NCBI RefSeq assembly: GCF_900088415.1
Contig: NZ_FLLQ01000001.1
Location: 372,001-436,000 of the forward strand
Direction: 5' to 3'
Length of the DNA stretch: 64,000 bases
DNA from: Vibrio mediterranei
GTDB taxonomy: Bacteria; Pseudomonadota; Gammaproteobacteria; Enterobacterales; Vibrionaceae
The notes under the pieces were generated by a model. That model was not told where the DNA came from, did not search any database, and saw only the letters and a program-made list of their open reading frames with translations. Positions 27,678-35,502 of this stretch are shown here, one piece after another. Within the stretch, counting starts at the first letter, position 1, and each line of letters begins with the position of its first letter. Position numbers and translations under genes: made by a program.

Positions 27678-28916
27678 ATGAAATCAAAAGTTCTCGGAAG
27701 CACACTTATTATTGCCGGTACAACCATTGGTGCTGGTATGCTCGCCCTTCCAATAGCCTCTGCTGGTATTGGTTTTGGTACTTCTTTAGTACTCATGTTC
27801 GCCTTATGGGCCTTAATGGCTTATACCGCTCTGTTGATGGTAGAACTTCACCAGTACGCAGATCATTCCGCGACATTACACACATTAGCTAAACAAGTAC
27901 TGGGTAAAAAAGGCAAATACATCGCGAGTTTCGCCATGCTATTTTTGTTCTATGCACTTTGTGCGGCCTATATTGCGGGTGGCGGCGGCCAGTTCGCTGA
28001 CCGTTTAGATATGCTTTTTGGTATTCGTTTGCCAGGAACCGTGGCCACTCTGCTTTTTACCGTTTTAGTCGCGCTAACAGTTACCATTGGTACTCATGCG
28101 GTAGATAAACTCAATCGAGTACTCTTCACGCTGAAACTCATCGCAATGAGCAGTGTTTTATTTCTGCTAGCTCCTAATGTCACCCAAGGCTACCTGATGA
28201 GTATGCCCGTCCAGCAAGGTCTCATTGTCGCTTCTATCCCAGTCATTTTTACTTCTTTTGGTTTCCACGGCAGCATTCCTGCGATTGTGAACTACCTTGA
28301 AGGCGACACAAAAGCGCTGAAAAAAGCAATTGTTATTGGCTCTAGCTTACCCCTTGTTATTTATATTTTTTGGCAAATCGTTACCTTAGGCGTGGTACAA
28401 CAAAGTACGTTGATTGAAAACTCTGGTTTGTCTAACCTAATTGGCTTATTAGCAGAAGCAGTCCATGTCGAGAAGCTCGCGACTATTATTGGTGTATTCG
28501 CTGATCTAGCCCTAGTAACATCATTCTTGGGTGTGAGCTTAGGTCTTTTTGAATACTTGAGAGATTTGGGCAGCAAGTTCACTTCAAAACAAAATGGTAC
28601 CAAGCAAACAGCGGGTCTGTCATTCTCTCAACGCGCAATTGCTGCGCTAGTGACATTCCTTCCACCGCTATGTTTTGCTTTGTTCTATCCACAAGGCTTC
28701 ATCATGGCACTAGGCTACGCAGCGATAGCACTTGCTGTACTGGCTATCTTCCTACCAACCATCATGGTGGCCAAAACACGTAAACAGTTTACAAGTGAAA
28801 CTGGCTATCAAGTCGCTGGCGGACACATTGCACTTTATTCCTCGATGTTGATCGGTGTGATTATTGTTGGTTCTCAGTTACTTGTAACATTTAAGATCCT
28901 CCCTGCACTCGGCTAG
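27678..28916 (+). CDS. tyrP: Tyrosine-specific/aromatic amino acid transporter
   Basis: This 412-residue inner-membrane permease of the HAAAP family imports an aromatic amino acid by proton symport. The N-terminal VLGSTLIIAGTTIGAGMLALPIASAG is the family signature. About eleven hydrophobic segments follow, with VIFTSFGFHGSIPAIVNYLEGD in the middle. The TyrR boxes upstream support the tyrosine assignment over tryptophan. The ribosome site is weak (GTAGACTGTACA). A terminator lies at 28993. Confidence 0.92.
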   Translation: MKSKVLGSTLIIAGTTIGAGMLALPIASAGIGFGTSLVLMFALWALMAYTALLMVELHQYADHSATLHTLAKQVLGKKGKYIASFAMLFLFYALCAAYIAGGGGQFADRLDMLFGIRLPGTVATLLFTVLVALTVTIGTHAVDKLNRVLFTLKLIAMSSVLFLLAPNVTQGYLMSMPVQQGLIVASIPVIFTSFGFHGSIPAIVNYLEGDTKALKKAIVIGSSLPLVIYIFWQIVTLGVVQQSTLIENSGLSNLIGLLAEAVHVEKLATIIGVFADLALVTSFLGVSLGLFEYLRDLGSKFTSKQNGTKQTAGLSFSQRAIAALVTFLPPLCFALFYPQGFIMALGYAAIALAVLAIFLPTIMVAKTRKQFTSETGYQVAGGHIALYSSMLIGVIIVGSQLLVTFKILPALG

Positions 28917-28918
28917 TT

Positions 28919-28937
28919 AAGTGATCGTTATCACATT
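28919..28937 (+). promoter_or_regulatory. CRP-like site between tyrP and the chemoreceptor gene
   Basis: AAGTGATCGTTATCACATT contains GTGAT-N4-ATCAC and a perfect right half of the CRP consensus (ATCACATT), with one mismatch on the left. It begins 2 bases after the tyrP stop and is 124 bases upstream of the chemoreceptor ATG. A hairpin with T-tail lies between it and that ATG. Confidence 0.5.
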
Positions 28938-28992
28938 TAAAATGAATGCAGCTAAATGTATTTCATAAAATGTCGATATCATACCAAGATTG

Positions 28993-29020
28993 AAGGTCCT
29001 CAATGAGGGCCTTTAATTTT
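28993..29020 (+). terminator. Terminator after tyrP
   Basis: AAGGTCCTC (28993-29001), loop AAT and GAGGGCCTT (29005-29013) pair with one T-G wobble and are followed by TAATTTT. Confidence 0.8.
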
Positions 29021-29060
29021 ATCAGTCTATTCAAATAACAATATCACTCCCGGAGTTATC

Positions 29061-30497
29061 ATGAGAGAAGTGAAATTTAGAAAGATCGACGCCTTGTTCA
29101 TCAAGATGTCGATTAATGACAAGATGTGGGTACTGTTTGCCCTATTTTTCGCCGCACTTACCTTTTCTGCGGTCGGTCGTTACCAAGACAGCGTCTCAAA
29201 TGCCGAGCAACAAGCAATCGCTAATGCTGAAGCCAAGCTATCTAGTTATTTAGAAGCAAGTTCAGCAGCAGGTAACTTAAGCATTTTGAAGAACTTCAAC
29301 GTTATGGAATCCACAGGCCAAGCATCCTCGATCAATAACGGTCTAGTTACAGCAACAGCTCGCGGATTAGATGGCAAAAATTACAGCCTAACCACTTCAG
29401 CTTCTATACAAATTGACAACGCTAAGTCTCAAGCACTCACTTCTCTCGCTCTCACTTATCTCTGGCTACTGCCATTTTCAATCTTTAGCTATTGGCTAGC
29501 CACTTTCCTCGGTGGTGCATTATTTACTCTTTACTCCACCACTCAGAAAATTGCCGATGGCGACCTAACCTCTCGTCTTAATTTTGTCGCTGGCCGCGAT
29601 GAGTTTGGAACCATAGGTGTGGCATTAGACCGTGCTATGGACACTTTAACTGAGCTAGTCACCACCGTTAAGTCGTCTGCAACCAGCCTGGAAGAAACAG
29701 CGTCTTCTTTCCAAGAGGAAATGGCGAAAAGTAACAACCAAATCAACAATCAATATGCGTCACTTGACTCTGTTGCCACAGCCATGGAACAGATGACTGC
29801 TTCCGCTCAAGAAGTGTCGAACATTTCTCGCCAGTCAAATGAACAGGCAGAAGAAGATACCAAGCAAGTTGAGCTTAGCTATCAACGCGTCCAACAAGCT
29901 ATCGGTGATATCAATCAATTGTCTGCGTTTATCGAAGAAGCTTCACACTCTGTAGCGGCTTTGACGGATAATACGACCCAAATCAATGAGGTTATTACTA
30001 CCATCAATGCAATCTCTGAACAGACTAACCTACTAGCATTAAACGCAGCTATTGAAGCTGCAAGAGCGGGTGAACAAGGCCGAGGCTTCGCAGTCGTCGC
30101 AGATGAGGTTCGCACGTTAGCAGGTCGAACTCAGACAGCTACGGTCGAGATTCAAGCTATGATTGAAAAGCTTCAATCTGAAAGCCAGAATATTGCCGCC
30201 ATTACTCAACAAACCGTAGAGCAAGCCGAATCCAGTAGCGCACTGATTTCGGAAATTGGACATGACGTCAATTCTATCGCCGACTCATCTCGCGCAGTAA
30301 TGGACATGAGTACTCAAATTTCTACATCAGCGGCGGAACAAAGTTCGGTGGCTGCTGAAATCGCAGCAGAGCTCAGTGATATTCGAGTTCAGTCCGGTAC
30401 CATTCGCGAAGTAGCAGAACAAAGCGAGGTGGGCGTATCAAACCTTACTAAAGCGACGATTACACTGGGAGAAGTACTGACTCGTTATCGCACTTAG
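29061..30497 (+). CDS. Methyl-accepting chemotaxis protein
   Basis: This is a 478-residue chemoreceptor. It has a first membrane helix at about residues 22-39, a short periplasmic region of about 90 residues and a second helix at about 130-155. A HAMP segment follows ([23 protein letters not shown]), then a cytoplasmic signalling coiled coil whose tip [32 protein letters not shown] begins near residue 319. The periplasmic domain is small and fits no ligand class I can name. It lacks a C-terminal CheR-tethering pentapeptide. It is a single gene bounded by terminators. Confidence 0.93.
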   Translation: MREVKFRKIDALFIKMSINDKMWVLFALFFAALTFSAVGRYQDSVSNAEQQAIANAEAKLSSYLEASSAAGNLSILKNFNVMESTGQASSINNGLVTATARGLDGKNYSLTTSASIQIDNAKSQALTSLALTYLWLLPFSIFSYWLATFLGGALFTLYSTTQKIADGDLTSRLNFVAGRDEFGTIGVALDRAMDTLTELVTTVKSSATSLEETASSFQEEMAKSNNQINNQYASLDSVATAMEQMTASAQEVSNISRQSNEQAEEDTKQVELSYQRVQQAIGDINQLSAFIEEASHSVAALTDNTTQINEVITTINAISEQTNLLALNAAIEAARAGEQGRGFAVVADEVRTLAGRTQTATVEIQAMIEKLQSESQNIAAITQQTVEQAESSSALISEIGHDVNSIADSSRAVMDMSTQISTSAAEQSSVAAEIAAELSDIRVQSGTIREVAEQSEVGVSNLTKATITLGEVLTRYRT

Positions 30498-30797
30498 TAT
30501 GCTCTGATCATAACGCAGTATTTCAAATTAAAAAGCCAGCATTGCTGGCTTTTTTGTTGGTTTATTTTCAAGAGACAAAGAAACGCCGAATACAAACCCA
30601 GATGCATATTAAATTACCCATCAACACGCATATTGATTCATTGAACCAATATCCCATCTGTACAAATAGCGACCAACAATGACTATTAGTGACATAAGTC
30701 GCATTAGTACGTGAAATCGAGCAGTTTTCCACACTAGATATTTGAGCTCGTATTACTATTAATAGGGTCAAGGTAACTTCGAGTAGTTAGGAGAGAT
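30498..30797. other. Intergenic region after the first chemoreceptor gene
   Basis: This 300-base stretch begins with a terminator (30530-30555) and ends with the ribosome site GGAGAGAT of the zinc-ribbon gene. Between them lies ATATTG…CAATAT, a short inverted repeat at about 30628-30651. I see no supportable gene. Confidence 0.5.
30530..30555 (+). terminator. Terminator after the first chemoreceptor gene
   Basis: GCCAGC (30535-30540), loop ATT and GCTGGC (30544-30549) are preceded by A's and followed by TTTTTTG. Confidence 0.85.
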
Positions 30798-31010
30798 ATG
30801 TCACATAGCAAATCACAAGAACCATATACAGGACTATGTCCCGAATGCGGAGCTGATGAAGGCCTGTTGTCTGAAGATAACGAAACGTTCTTGTGCGCAG
30901 AATGTGGCTACTACACCACAGAATTGACGAAGCAAACAACTCGTAGCTACCAACAAAAGTTCAATGCCACGTCAATCAAACCTTTTACGCTAAACTGTTC
31001 TGTTCACTAA
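30798..31010 (+). CDS. Small zinc-ribbon protein
   Basis: This 70-residue protein has CPEC (residues 14-17) and CAEC (33-36), the four-cysteine pattern of a zinc ribbon, with Tyr-Tyr after the second pair. The remainder is polar. I do not recognise a named family. AGGAGAGAT before the ATG supports translation. The last 26 bases overlap the 3' end of the convergent HAD gene, and a plausible terminator for it lies inside that gene. Small zinc-ribbon proteins often bind nucleic acid, but no function can be stated here. Confidence 0.62.
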   Translation: MSHSKSQEPYTGLCPECGADEGLLSEDNETFLCAECGYYTTELTKQTTRSYQQKFNATSIKPFTLNCSVH

Positions 31011-31644
31011 TGTGCTCAATGACCTGTTTCATTGACGTCAAACAGGTTGCATTTTTCTGTTCATAGTCACAACTAGTGGCGAAGTGTATGGTTCTAATAC
31101 CTGCCGCTATGCCCATTTTGACGCCTTTCGATGTGTCATCAATATAAACGCACTCATCCGGTAGAAAACCCATCATGGTCACTGAGTATTGAAGTAAATC
31201 GGGCTCGGGCTTCCAACTGTTGGCATCAAAAGCAGAGATGACTTTACCTCTGAATTTCTCACTCAAACCAACAATAGAGAGCATCTTCTGAGCTTTTGAA
31301 AGTGGACTGTTGGTCACAACACAATATTCAATGTCTTGTTGCTCCAAGTAAGAGAGCAACTCCAATGCCCCATCCATAGGTCTCAGCCTTTGCTCAAACA
31401 AACGTTGGGTTTCATTACGATAAATCGGTTCTAGTAAATCCAGAGAAACATGGCTTTGTGCCAACGATTGAGCGGAAGATAGAACGTCCGCTATTTTGCC
31501 GCCTGAAAAGTTATCCGATACCGCTTCTATGCTTAGCGTTACCCCTACCTGCTCAAACGTGGCAACTATCGCCTCACAACACAATCTTTCACTATCGACC
31601 AGTGTTCCATCACAATCAAACAACACACATTTTACTTTTGACAT
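30985..31644 (-). CDS. HAD-superfamily phosphatase (YieH-like)
   Basis: This 219-residue HAD phosphatase has motif I FDCDGTLVDS near residue 9, motif II TNSPLSK near 115, the motif III lysine in SWKPEPDLL near 145, and motif IV VYIDDTSKGVKMG near 165. An alpha-helical cap lies between motifs I and II. It resembles YieH, a phosphosugar phosphatase active on 6-phosphogluconate in E. coli. An in-frame TTG precedes the ATG at 31644, which I take as the start. The substrate here is inferred only from resemblance. Confidence 0.87.
   Translation of the reverse strand: MSKVKCVLFDCDGTLVDSERLCCEAIVATFEQVGVTLSIEAVSDNFSGGKIADVLSSAQSLAQSHVSLDLLEPIYRNETQRLFEQRLRPMDGALELLSYLEQQDIEYCVVTNSPLSKAQKMLSIVGLSEKFRGKVISAFDANSWKPEPDLLQYSVTMMGFLPDECVYIDDTSKGVKMGIAAGIRTIHFATSCDYEQKNATCLTSMKQVIEHISEQNSLA
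31022..31056 (+). terminator. Possible terminator of the zinc-ribbon gene, inside the HAD gene
   Basis: ACCTGTTT (31022-31029), a ten-base loop and AAACAGGT (31040-31047) are followed by TGCATTTTT. The structure lies 12 bases after the zinc-ribbon stop, within the opposite-strand HAD coding region. Confidence 0.55.
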
Positions 31645-31768
31645 CAAACACCAAGCCTTACAACACTTATTTTTCGTAAAATATTAATATACTTCCCTGA
31701 TTAATATGTGGGGCTAGGCGTGAGTTTTTATATATTGTTTTACTTGATGATCGAAACTTCCAAGCAGA

Positions 31769-32269
31769 TCACCGTTTTTCAATCCAAAGGTCAGATTCTT
31801 TTGCAATATCTAAGGTTTGTATTAGAGACGCTATAATTTGCTCCGGACTTAAATCCTGTGCGCTATGACAGGTAACTAAGTCCGAGAAAAGAACAACGCT
31901 GTCTTCTTTAGTCACTAACACCGCGGCACAAGCTTCACCACCCTCAAAGCCCAGATGTAGGTCATGCGACTGGTCCAAAATAATCTGTGCAAAAAACTCC
32001 ACAATCGCGTTCTGATGATGTTCAACCGCCCATCTTTTCGCCTGCAGTAAAGCAAACATGACTGTTAATCTATGAAAATCAACCTTGTGCCACTCGATGT
32101 TCAAATCGCTTTCAGAGTCCACGTTAAGCGACTCTAAGTAGTTGCTCGACAACGACTCCTGATACAATTCCCTTCCCTGTACGCTTTCAGGTGTTGGGAA
32201 ATCAACGTCTATCTGGCTCGCTAGCCATTGATTTTTGTTGGTATAAAGTCGTTCTGCGACATCTTTCAT
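31769..32269 (-). CDS. Hypothetical protein, 166 residues
   Basis: I do not recognise this gene. The predicted soluble protein has no signal peptide or membrane helix and is acidic overall. Visible segments include VDFHRLTVMFALLQAKRWAVEHHQN near residue 64, which looks helical, and HLGFEGGEACAAVLVTKEDSVVLFSDLV near 105, which looks like paired strands. The ATG follows AGGATTATT, an acceptable ribosome site. It lies alone between two unrelated genes on opposite sides. Confidence 0.68.
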   Translation of the reverse strand: MKDVAERLYTNKNQWLASQIDVDFPTPESVQGRELYQESLSSNYLESLNVDSESDLNIEWHKVDFHRLTVMFALLQAKRWAVEHHQNAIVEFFAQIILDQSHDLHLGFEGGEACAAVLVTKEDSVVLFSDLVTCHSAQDLSPEQIIASLIQTLDIAKESDLWIEKR

Positions 32270-32342
32270 AATAATCCTGTTCGATTTTTAGAGTAACCTT
32301 GGTTATGGTATACAAAAGCGTTAATAAAAAGGAATGCTCTCT

Positions 32343-32819
32343 ATGTTTAAAAAGCTCTTGCTGGTCCCTGCTCTGACACTGGCCTTGTACGGTTGTGGTG
32401 ATAAAGAGGTAGGTGATGTATCGCTGGGTATGTTCACATTAAAAGATATCAAACTCAATACTCTAACTGATCCTATTGTTACTGGTGTCACTTGCCATAT
32501 TGCCAGCATTGAAGCTGACTTAAGCCTTTCCGACCCAAGTGACAGCTCTATCTCATGTCGACAAACTGGTGAGATAACACCAGAGATGATTGCGCAAATT
32601 GATAAGTCGAAGTCAGGTGAAGTGGTCTTCAAGAAATCGAAGAGTATTTTCTTTAAGAGCATGAAAGTACGTCGAATCTATGACAAAGATAACCAAACGC
32701 TTATGTATCTTTCATATTCTACCAAAGAGACATCGGGCAGCTTTAAGCACAGTCTCTCAACTGTTCCGCTATGGAATACTGCCGCCTATGTTGAGCCGGC
32801 TACTGAAGTAGCCCAATAA
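32343..32819 (+). CDS. creA: CreA-family lipoprotein
   Basis: This 158-residue protein matches CreA of E. coli along its length, with conserved DPIVTGVTCHIAS, ISCRQTGEI, GEVVFKKSKSIFFKSMKVRRIYD, LMYLSYSTK and a late SLSTVPLW. Unlike E. coli CreA it has a lipobox (LYGC) at the end of its signal peptide, so it is probably lipidated. An upstream in-frame ATG at 32334 sits right on the AAGGA ribosome site, so the ATG at 32343 is the likelier start. The function of CreA is unknown. No creBCD genes are adjacent. Confidence 0.9.
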   Translation: MFKKLLLVPALTLALYGCGDKEVGDVSLGMFTLKDIKLNTLTDPIVTGVTCHIASIEADLSLSDPSDSSISCRQTGEITPEMIAQIDKSKSGEVVFKKSKSIFFKSMKVRRIYDKDNQTLMYLSYSTKETSGSFKHSLSTVPLWNTAAYVEPATEVAQ

Positions 32820-32824
32820 AACTT

Positions 32825-32858
32825 AAGCGGGTACTTTCATAACTAGAAGTACCCGCTT
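32825..32858 (-). terminator. Terminator of the diguanylate cyclase gene
   Basis: AAGCGGGTACTT (32825-32836) and AAGTACCCGCTT (32847-32858) form a perfect 12-base stem with a ten-base loop. On the minus strand it is followed by AAGTTTTATT. On the plus strand no T-run follows, so it mainly serves the minus-strand gene. Confidence 0.7.
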
Positions 32859-32871
32859 CCGCCAATAGTCA

Positions 32872-33831
32872 TTATTTACATTGACCTGCTTGTATACAAC
32901 CATTACAGCTTGTGACGGACTCTAAATGGTCACAGAATACGTAACTGGTATTCTTCCCTGTAGCGTTTAGCTTTACTTCCATCAAGGCTTTATCTGCCAA
33001 CGCCAACAGTTGATCTTCCAACCCTTTTTGTAGTGACGCTATACCAAGACTTATCTTGATCTTGAACGGATGACCAGTACTCGAATAGAGGGTTTTACTT
33101 GCTACTGATTCACGTACTCTTTCAGCCAATCTATAAGCATCGGGCAGCGAGGTTTTTGGAAGTAAAATAGTGAACTCATCTCCACCAAACCGAAAACAGA
33201 AATCCTCTTCTCGCACCGCCCCTAGCAGGGTCTTACCTATCGACTGAAGAACGTAATCTCCAATGCTATGCCCAAATCGGTCGTTAATGGATTTAAATCC
33301 ATCCACATCCAACATTAAACAAGACATGTCATGCTCATGTCGTTTAAATGATGCGATCTCATGCTTTAATTGGAGTTCAAGAAATCGACGATTATACAGG
33401 CCGGTTAGCACATCCCGAATAGCGAGAAACTCAAGCTCATTGTGGCGCGCTACGGTCTTTGAAATATCAATCGCTAACCCAAAGATGCCTACCACCTCAT
33501 TTTGGCTGTTGAAAAGAGGCGACTTCATATTTTGGTAGTGCTTAACCTCACCCGATTTCAACGTGTTCACTTCAACGTTTGAAACTGTTTTGCCATTCAG
33601 AACCGACACGTCATTTTTGATTAGGTCACTTGCCTGCTCTATCGAGAAAAACTGACTGTCATCAGCACCGATGATCTCTTCTCTAGAACGAGCGAACAAT
33701 TGGCATACCGCTTCATTGACGTAGGTGTAACATCCGTTTTTGTCTTTGATAAAGAAGTAACAATCCATGCGATCAAGCACTTCTTGAATTTTCTCTGGGC
33801 TTAGGCTCGAAATATTCAATATGCAATCCAT
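32872..33831 (-). CDS. PAS-GGDEF diguanylate cyclase with cysteine-rich C-terminus
   Basis: This 319-residue protein should make cyclic di-GMP. A PAS domain occupies about residues 12-130 (DCYFFIKDKNGCYTYVNEAVCQLF…). The GGDEF domain follows, with FRFGGDEFTILLPK near 212 and an inhibitory RxxD site five residues before GGDEF (REED). It has no membrane helix. The last 20 residues contain four cysteines, CDHLESVTSCNGCIQAGQC, an uncommon tail that could bind a metal or Fe-S cluster. It is a single gene whose start has no strong ribosome site. Confidence 0.92.
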   Translation of the reverse strand: MDCILNISSLSPEKIQEVLDRMDCYFFIKDKNGCYTYVNEAVCQLFARSREEIIGADDSQFFSIEQASDLIKNDVSVLNGKTVSNVEVNTLKSGEVKHYQNMKSPLFNSQNEVVGIFGLAIDISKTVARHNELEFLAIRDVLTGLYNRRFLELQLKHEIASFKRHEHDMSCLMLDVDGFKSINDRFGHSIGDYVLQSIGKTLLGAVREEDFCFRFGGDEFTILLPKTSLPDAYRLAERVRESVASKTLYSSTGHPFKIKISLGIASLQKGLEDQLLALADKALMEVKLNATGKNTSYVFCDHLESVTSCNGCIQAGQCK

Positions 33832-34032
33832 ATCATTATAACTAGTCTTAGGTTAGTAGGCTGATAAACCCTGTCAAGATTAGGGTTATGCATTGGTTAA
33901 CAGTCTGATTAAAGATTGGATTTCACCCTTTCTCATCCACGGCTTAAATCACACAAATGCTGCAATTTTATGAAACATTATTGAAGCCGTTGTGATATCA
34001 TGCCGCCAAATTTCGTTCCATCAGCGTTTACT

Positions 34033-35337
34033 ATGAGATTCCCTGGACAACGTAAGTCAAAACACTATTTCCCAACTAGCAAGAAAGATCTGTCTGTTAG
34101 CCAAGCGCAGTCAGCTCCAAAGCTATTTCGACCGACTATTATTGGTGTTGGTCAAACTATCGTTGATATAGAAGCACGAGTTGACGATACTTTTCTTGCT
34201 AAATACGACCTAAGTAAAGGCCACTCTCTGGTACTTGAAGAAAGTAAAGCAGACGCGCTTTATGAAGAACTGGTTGCTGAAGGACTAATTACTCACCAAT
34301 TCCCAGGTGACACTATTGGTAACACGCTACACAACTATTCAGTTTTGGCAGATAGCAAATCTGTTTTGCTGGGTGTTATGTCAAAGAACATTGAAGTAGG
34401 TTCGTACGGTTACCGTTATCTATGCCGAACTTCTTCACGCATGAACCTGAACCATTTACAAACCGTTGATGGACCAATTGGCCGTTGCTACACGCTAATC
34501 ACCGACGATGGAGAGCGAACATTCGCGATCAACGAAGGTGAAATGAACCAACTTAAGCCAGAGAGTATTCCAGAGTCTGTGTTTAACAAAGCTTCAGCTT
34601 TGGTTGTTTCTTCTTATCTAATGCGTGGTAAGCCAGAAGATCCGATGCCTAAAGCGGTTGCACGTGCAATCGAGATCGCAAAAGCGAAATCAGTACCCGT
34701 GGTGCTAACGTTAGGAACTAAGTGGGTTATCGAAGGCAACGAAAAGTTCTGGCAGGATTACATTAAAGACAATGTCACTATCGTTGCTATGAATGAAGAA
34801 GAAGGTGAAGCACTCACTGGATTTTCTGACCCACTACTCGCCGCCGACAAAGCGTTGGACTGGGTAGATTTGGTATTGTGTACAGCTGGCCCTGATGGCC
34901 TATATATGGCCGGTTATTGCGACAATGTTGCACTCCGTGAAACGACGCACGATATTCTTGAAGGCGAAATCGATGAGTTCAACAAATTTGAATTTAGCCG
35001 AGCAATGCGTAAAGCGGATTGTGCAGACCCGCAGAAAGTCTACTCTCATATTGGCCCATATTTAGGTGGTCCACTGGAGATTAAGAACACCAATGGCGCC
35101 GGTGATGGTGCTCTGTCGGCTCTACTTCACGACATGACAGCCAATGACTTTCATTGCCAGAATGTTCCAGAGTCAGATAAACATGTTGCACCTTGCTTAA
35201 CCTACTCTTCTCTTTCACAAATTTGTAAGTATGCGAACCGAGTGAGTTACGAAGTCCTAACACAGCACTCGCCACGACTCACCCGCTCGTTACCAGAGCG
35301 AGAAGACAGCTTGGAAGAAGCATACTGGGATCGATAA
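34033..35337 (+). CDS. gsk: Inosine-guanosine kinase
   Basis: Gsk phosphorylates inosine and guanosine in purine salvage. It is a PfkB/ribokinase-fold enzyme. The sequence follows E. coli Gsk closely from MRFPGQRKSKHYFP through GPIGRCYTLI, LTLGTKWVI, DWVDLVLCTAGPDGLYMAGY, the catalytic NTNGAGDGALSALLHD and the C-terminal LPEREDSLEEAYWDR. The frame is open from an ATG at 34000, but the ATG at 34033 gives 434 residues, the usual length. The promoter region shows no clear PurR box. Confidence 0.95.
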   Translation: MRFPGQRKSKHYFPTSKKDLSVSQAQSAPKLFRPTIIGVGQTIVDIEARVDDTFLAKYDLSKGHSLVLEESKADALYEELVAEGLITHQFPGDTIGNTLHNYSVLADSKSVLLGVMSKNIEVGSYGYRYLCRTSSRMNLNHLQTVDGPIGRCYTLITDDGERTFAINEGEMNQLKPESIPESVFNKASALVVSSYLMRGKPEDPMPKAVARAIEIAKAKSVPVVLTLGTKWVIEGNEKFWQDYIKDNVTIVAMNEEEGEALTGFSDPLLAADKALDWVDLVLCTAGPDGLYMAGYCDNVALRETTHDILEGEIDEFNKFEFSRAMRKADCADPQKVYSHIGPYLGGPLEIKNTNGAGDGALSALLHDMTANDFHCQNVPESDKHVAPCLTYSSLSQICKYANRVSYEVLTQHSPRLTRSLPEREDSLEEAYWDR

Positions 35338-35365
35338 AAAAGAGGCTTCGGCCTCTTTTTGTTTT
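35336..35365 (+). terminator. Terminator after gsk
   Basis: AGAGGC (35341-35346), a stable TTCG tetraloop and GCCTCT (35351-35356) are preceded by AAAAA and followed by TTTTGTTTT. Confidence 0.9.
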
Positions 35366-35424
35366 CAAAACAATCAACTAAACAAAGAGTGATTAAAAAT
35401 AGAACAGGTTGCTGAATATTTAAC

Positions 35425-35472
35425 TTTACAAAGGATTTTTAACCAGTATTATCCTGACGCAAACGTTTTCCT
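35425..35472 (+). promoter_or_regulatory. fhs promoter with overlapping PurR box
   Basis: TTTACA (35425-35430), a 16-base spacer and TATTAT (35447-35452) form a good sigma-70 promoter. ACGCAAACGTTTTCCT (35457-35472) matches the PurR operator consensus ACGCAAACGTTTNCNT and would cover the transcription start. Bound PurR would block initiation. The site ends 30 bases before the fhs ATG. Confidence 0.82.
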
Positions 35473-35502
35473 CAATAATTTTGTGGCTTTTAAGGACCGT
35501 TA

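Noticed and set aside
30568-30771. Minus-strand open frame of 67 residues in the gap after the first chemoreceptor gene
   Set aside because: It does not overlap a gene, but it has no ribosome site, an odd Cys/Ile/Trp-rich composition and no recognisable feature.
34000-34032. Upstream ATG for gsk at 34000
   Set aside because: It adds 11 residues absent from the E. coli protein; the start at 34033 gives the family length.
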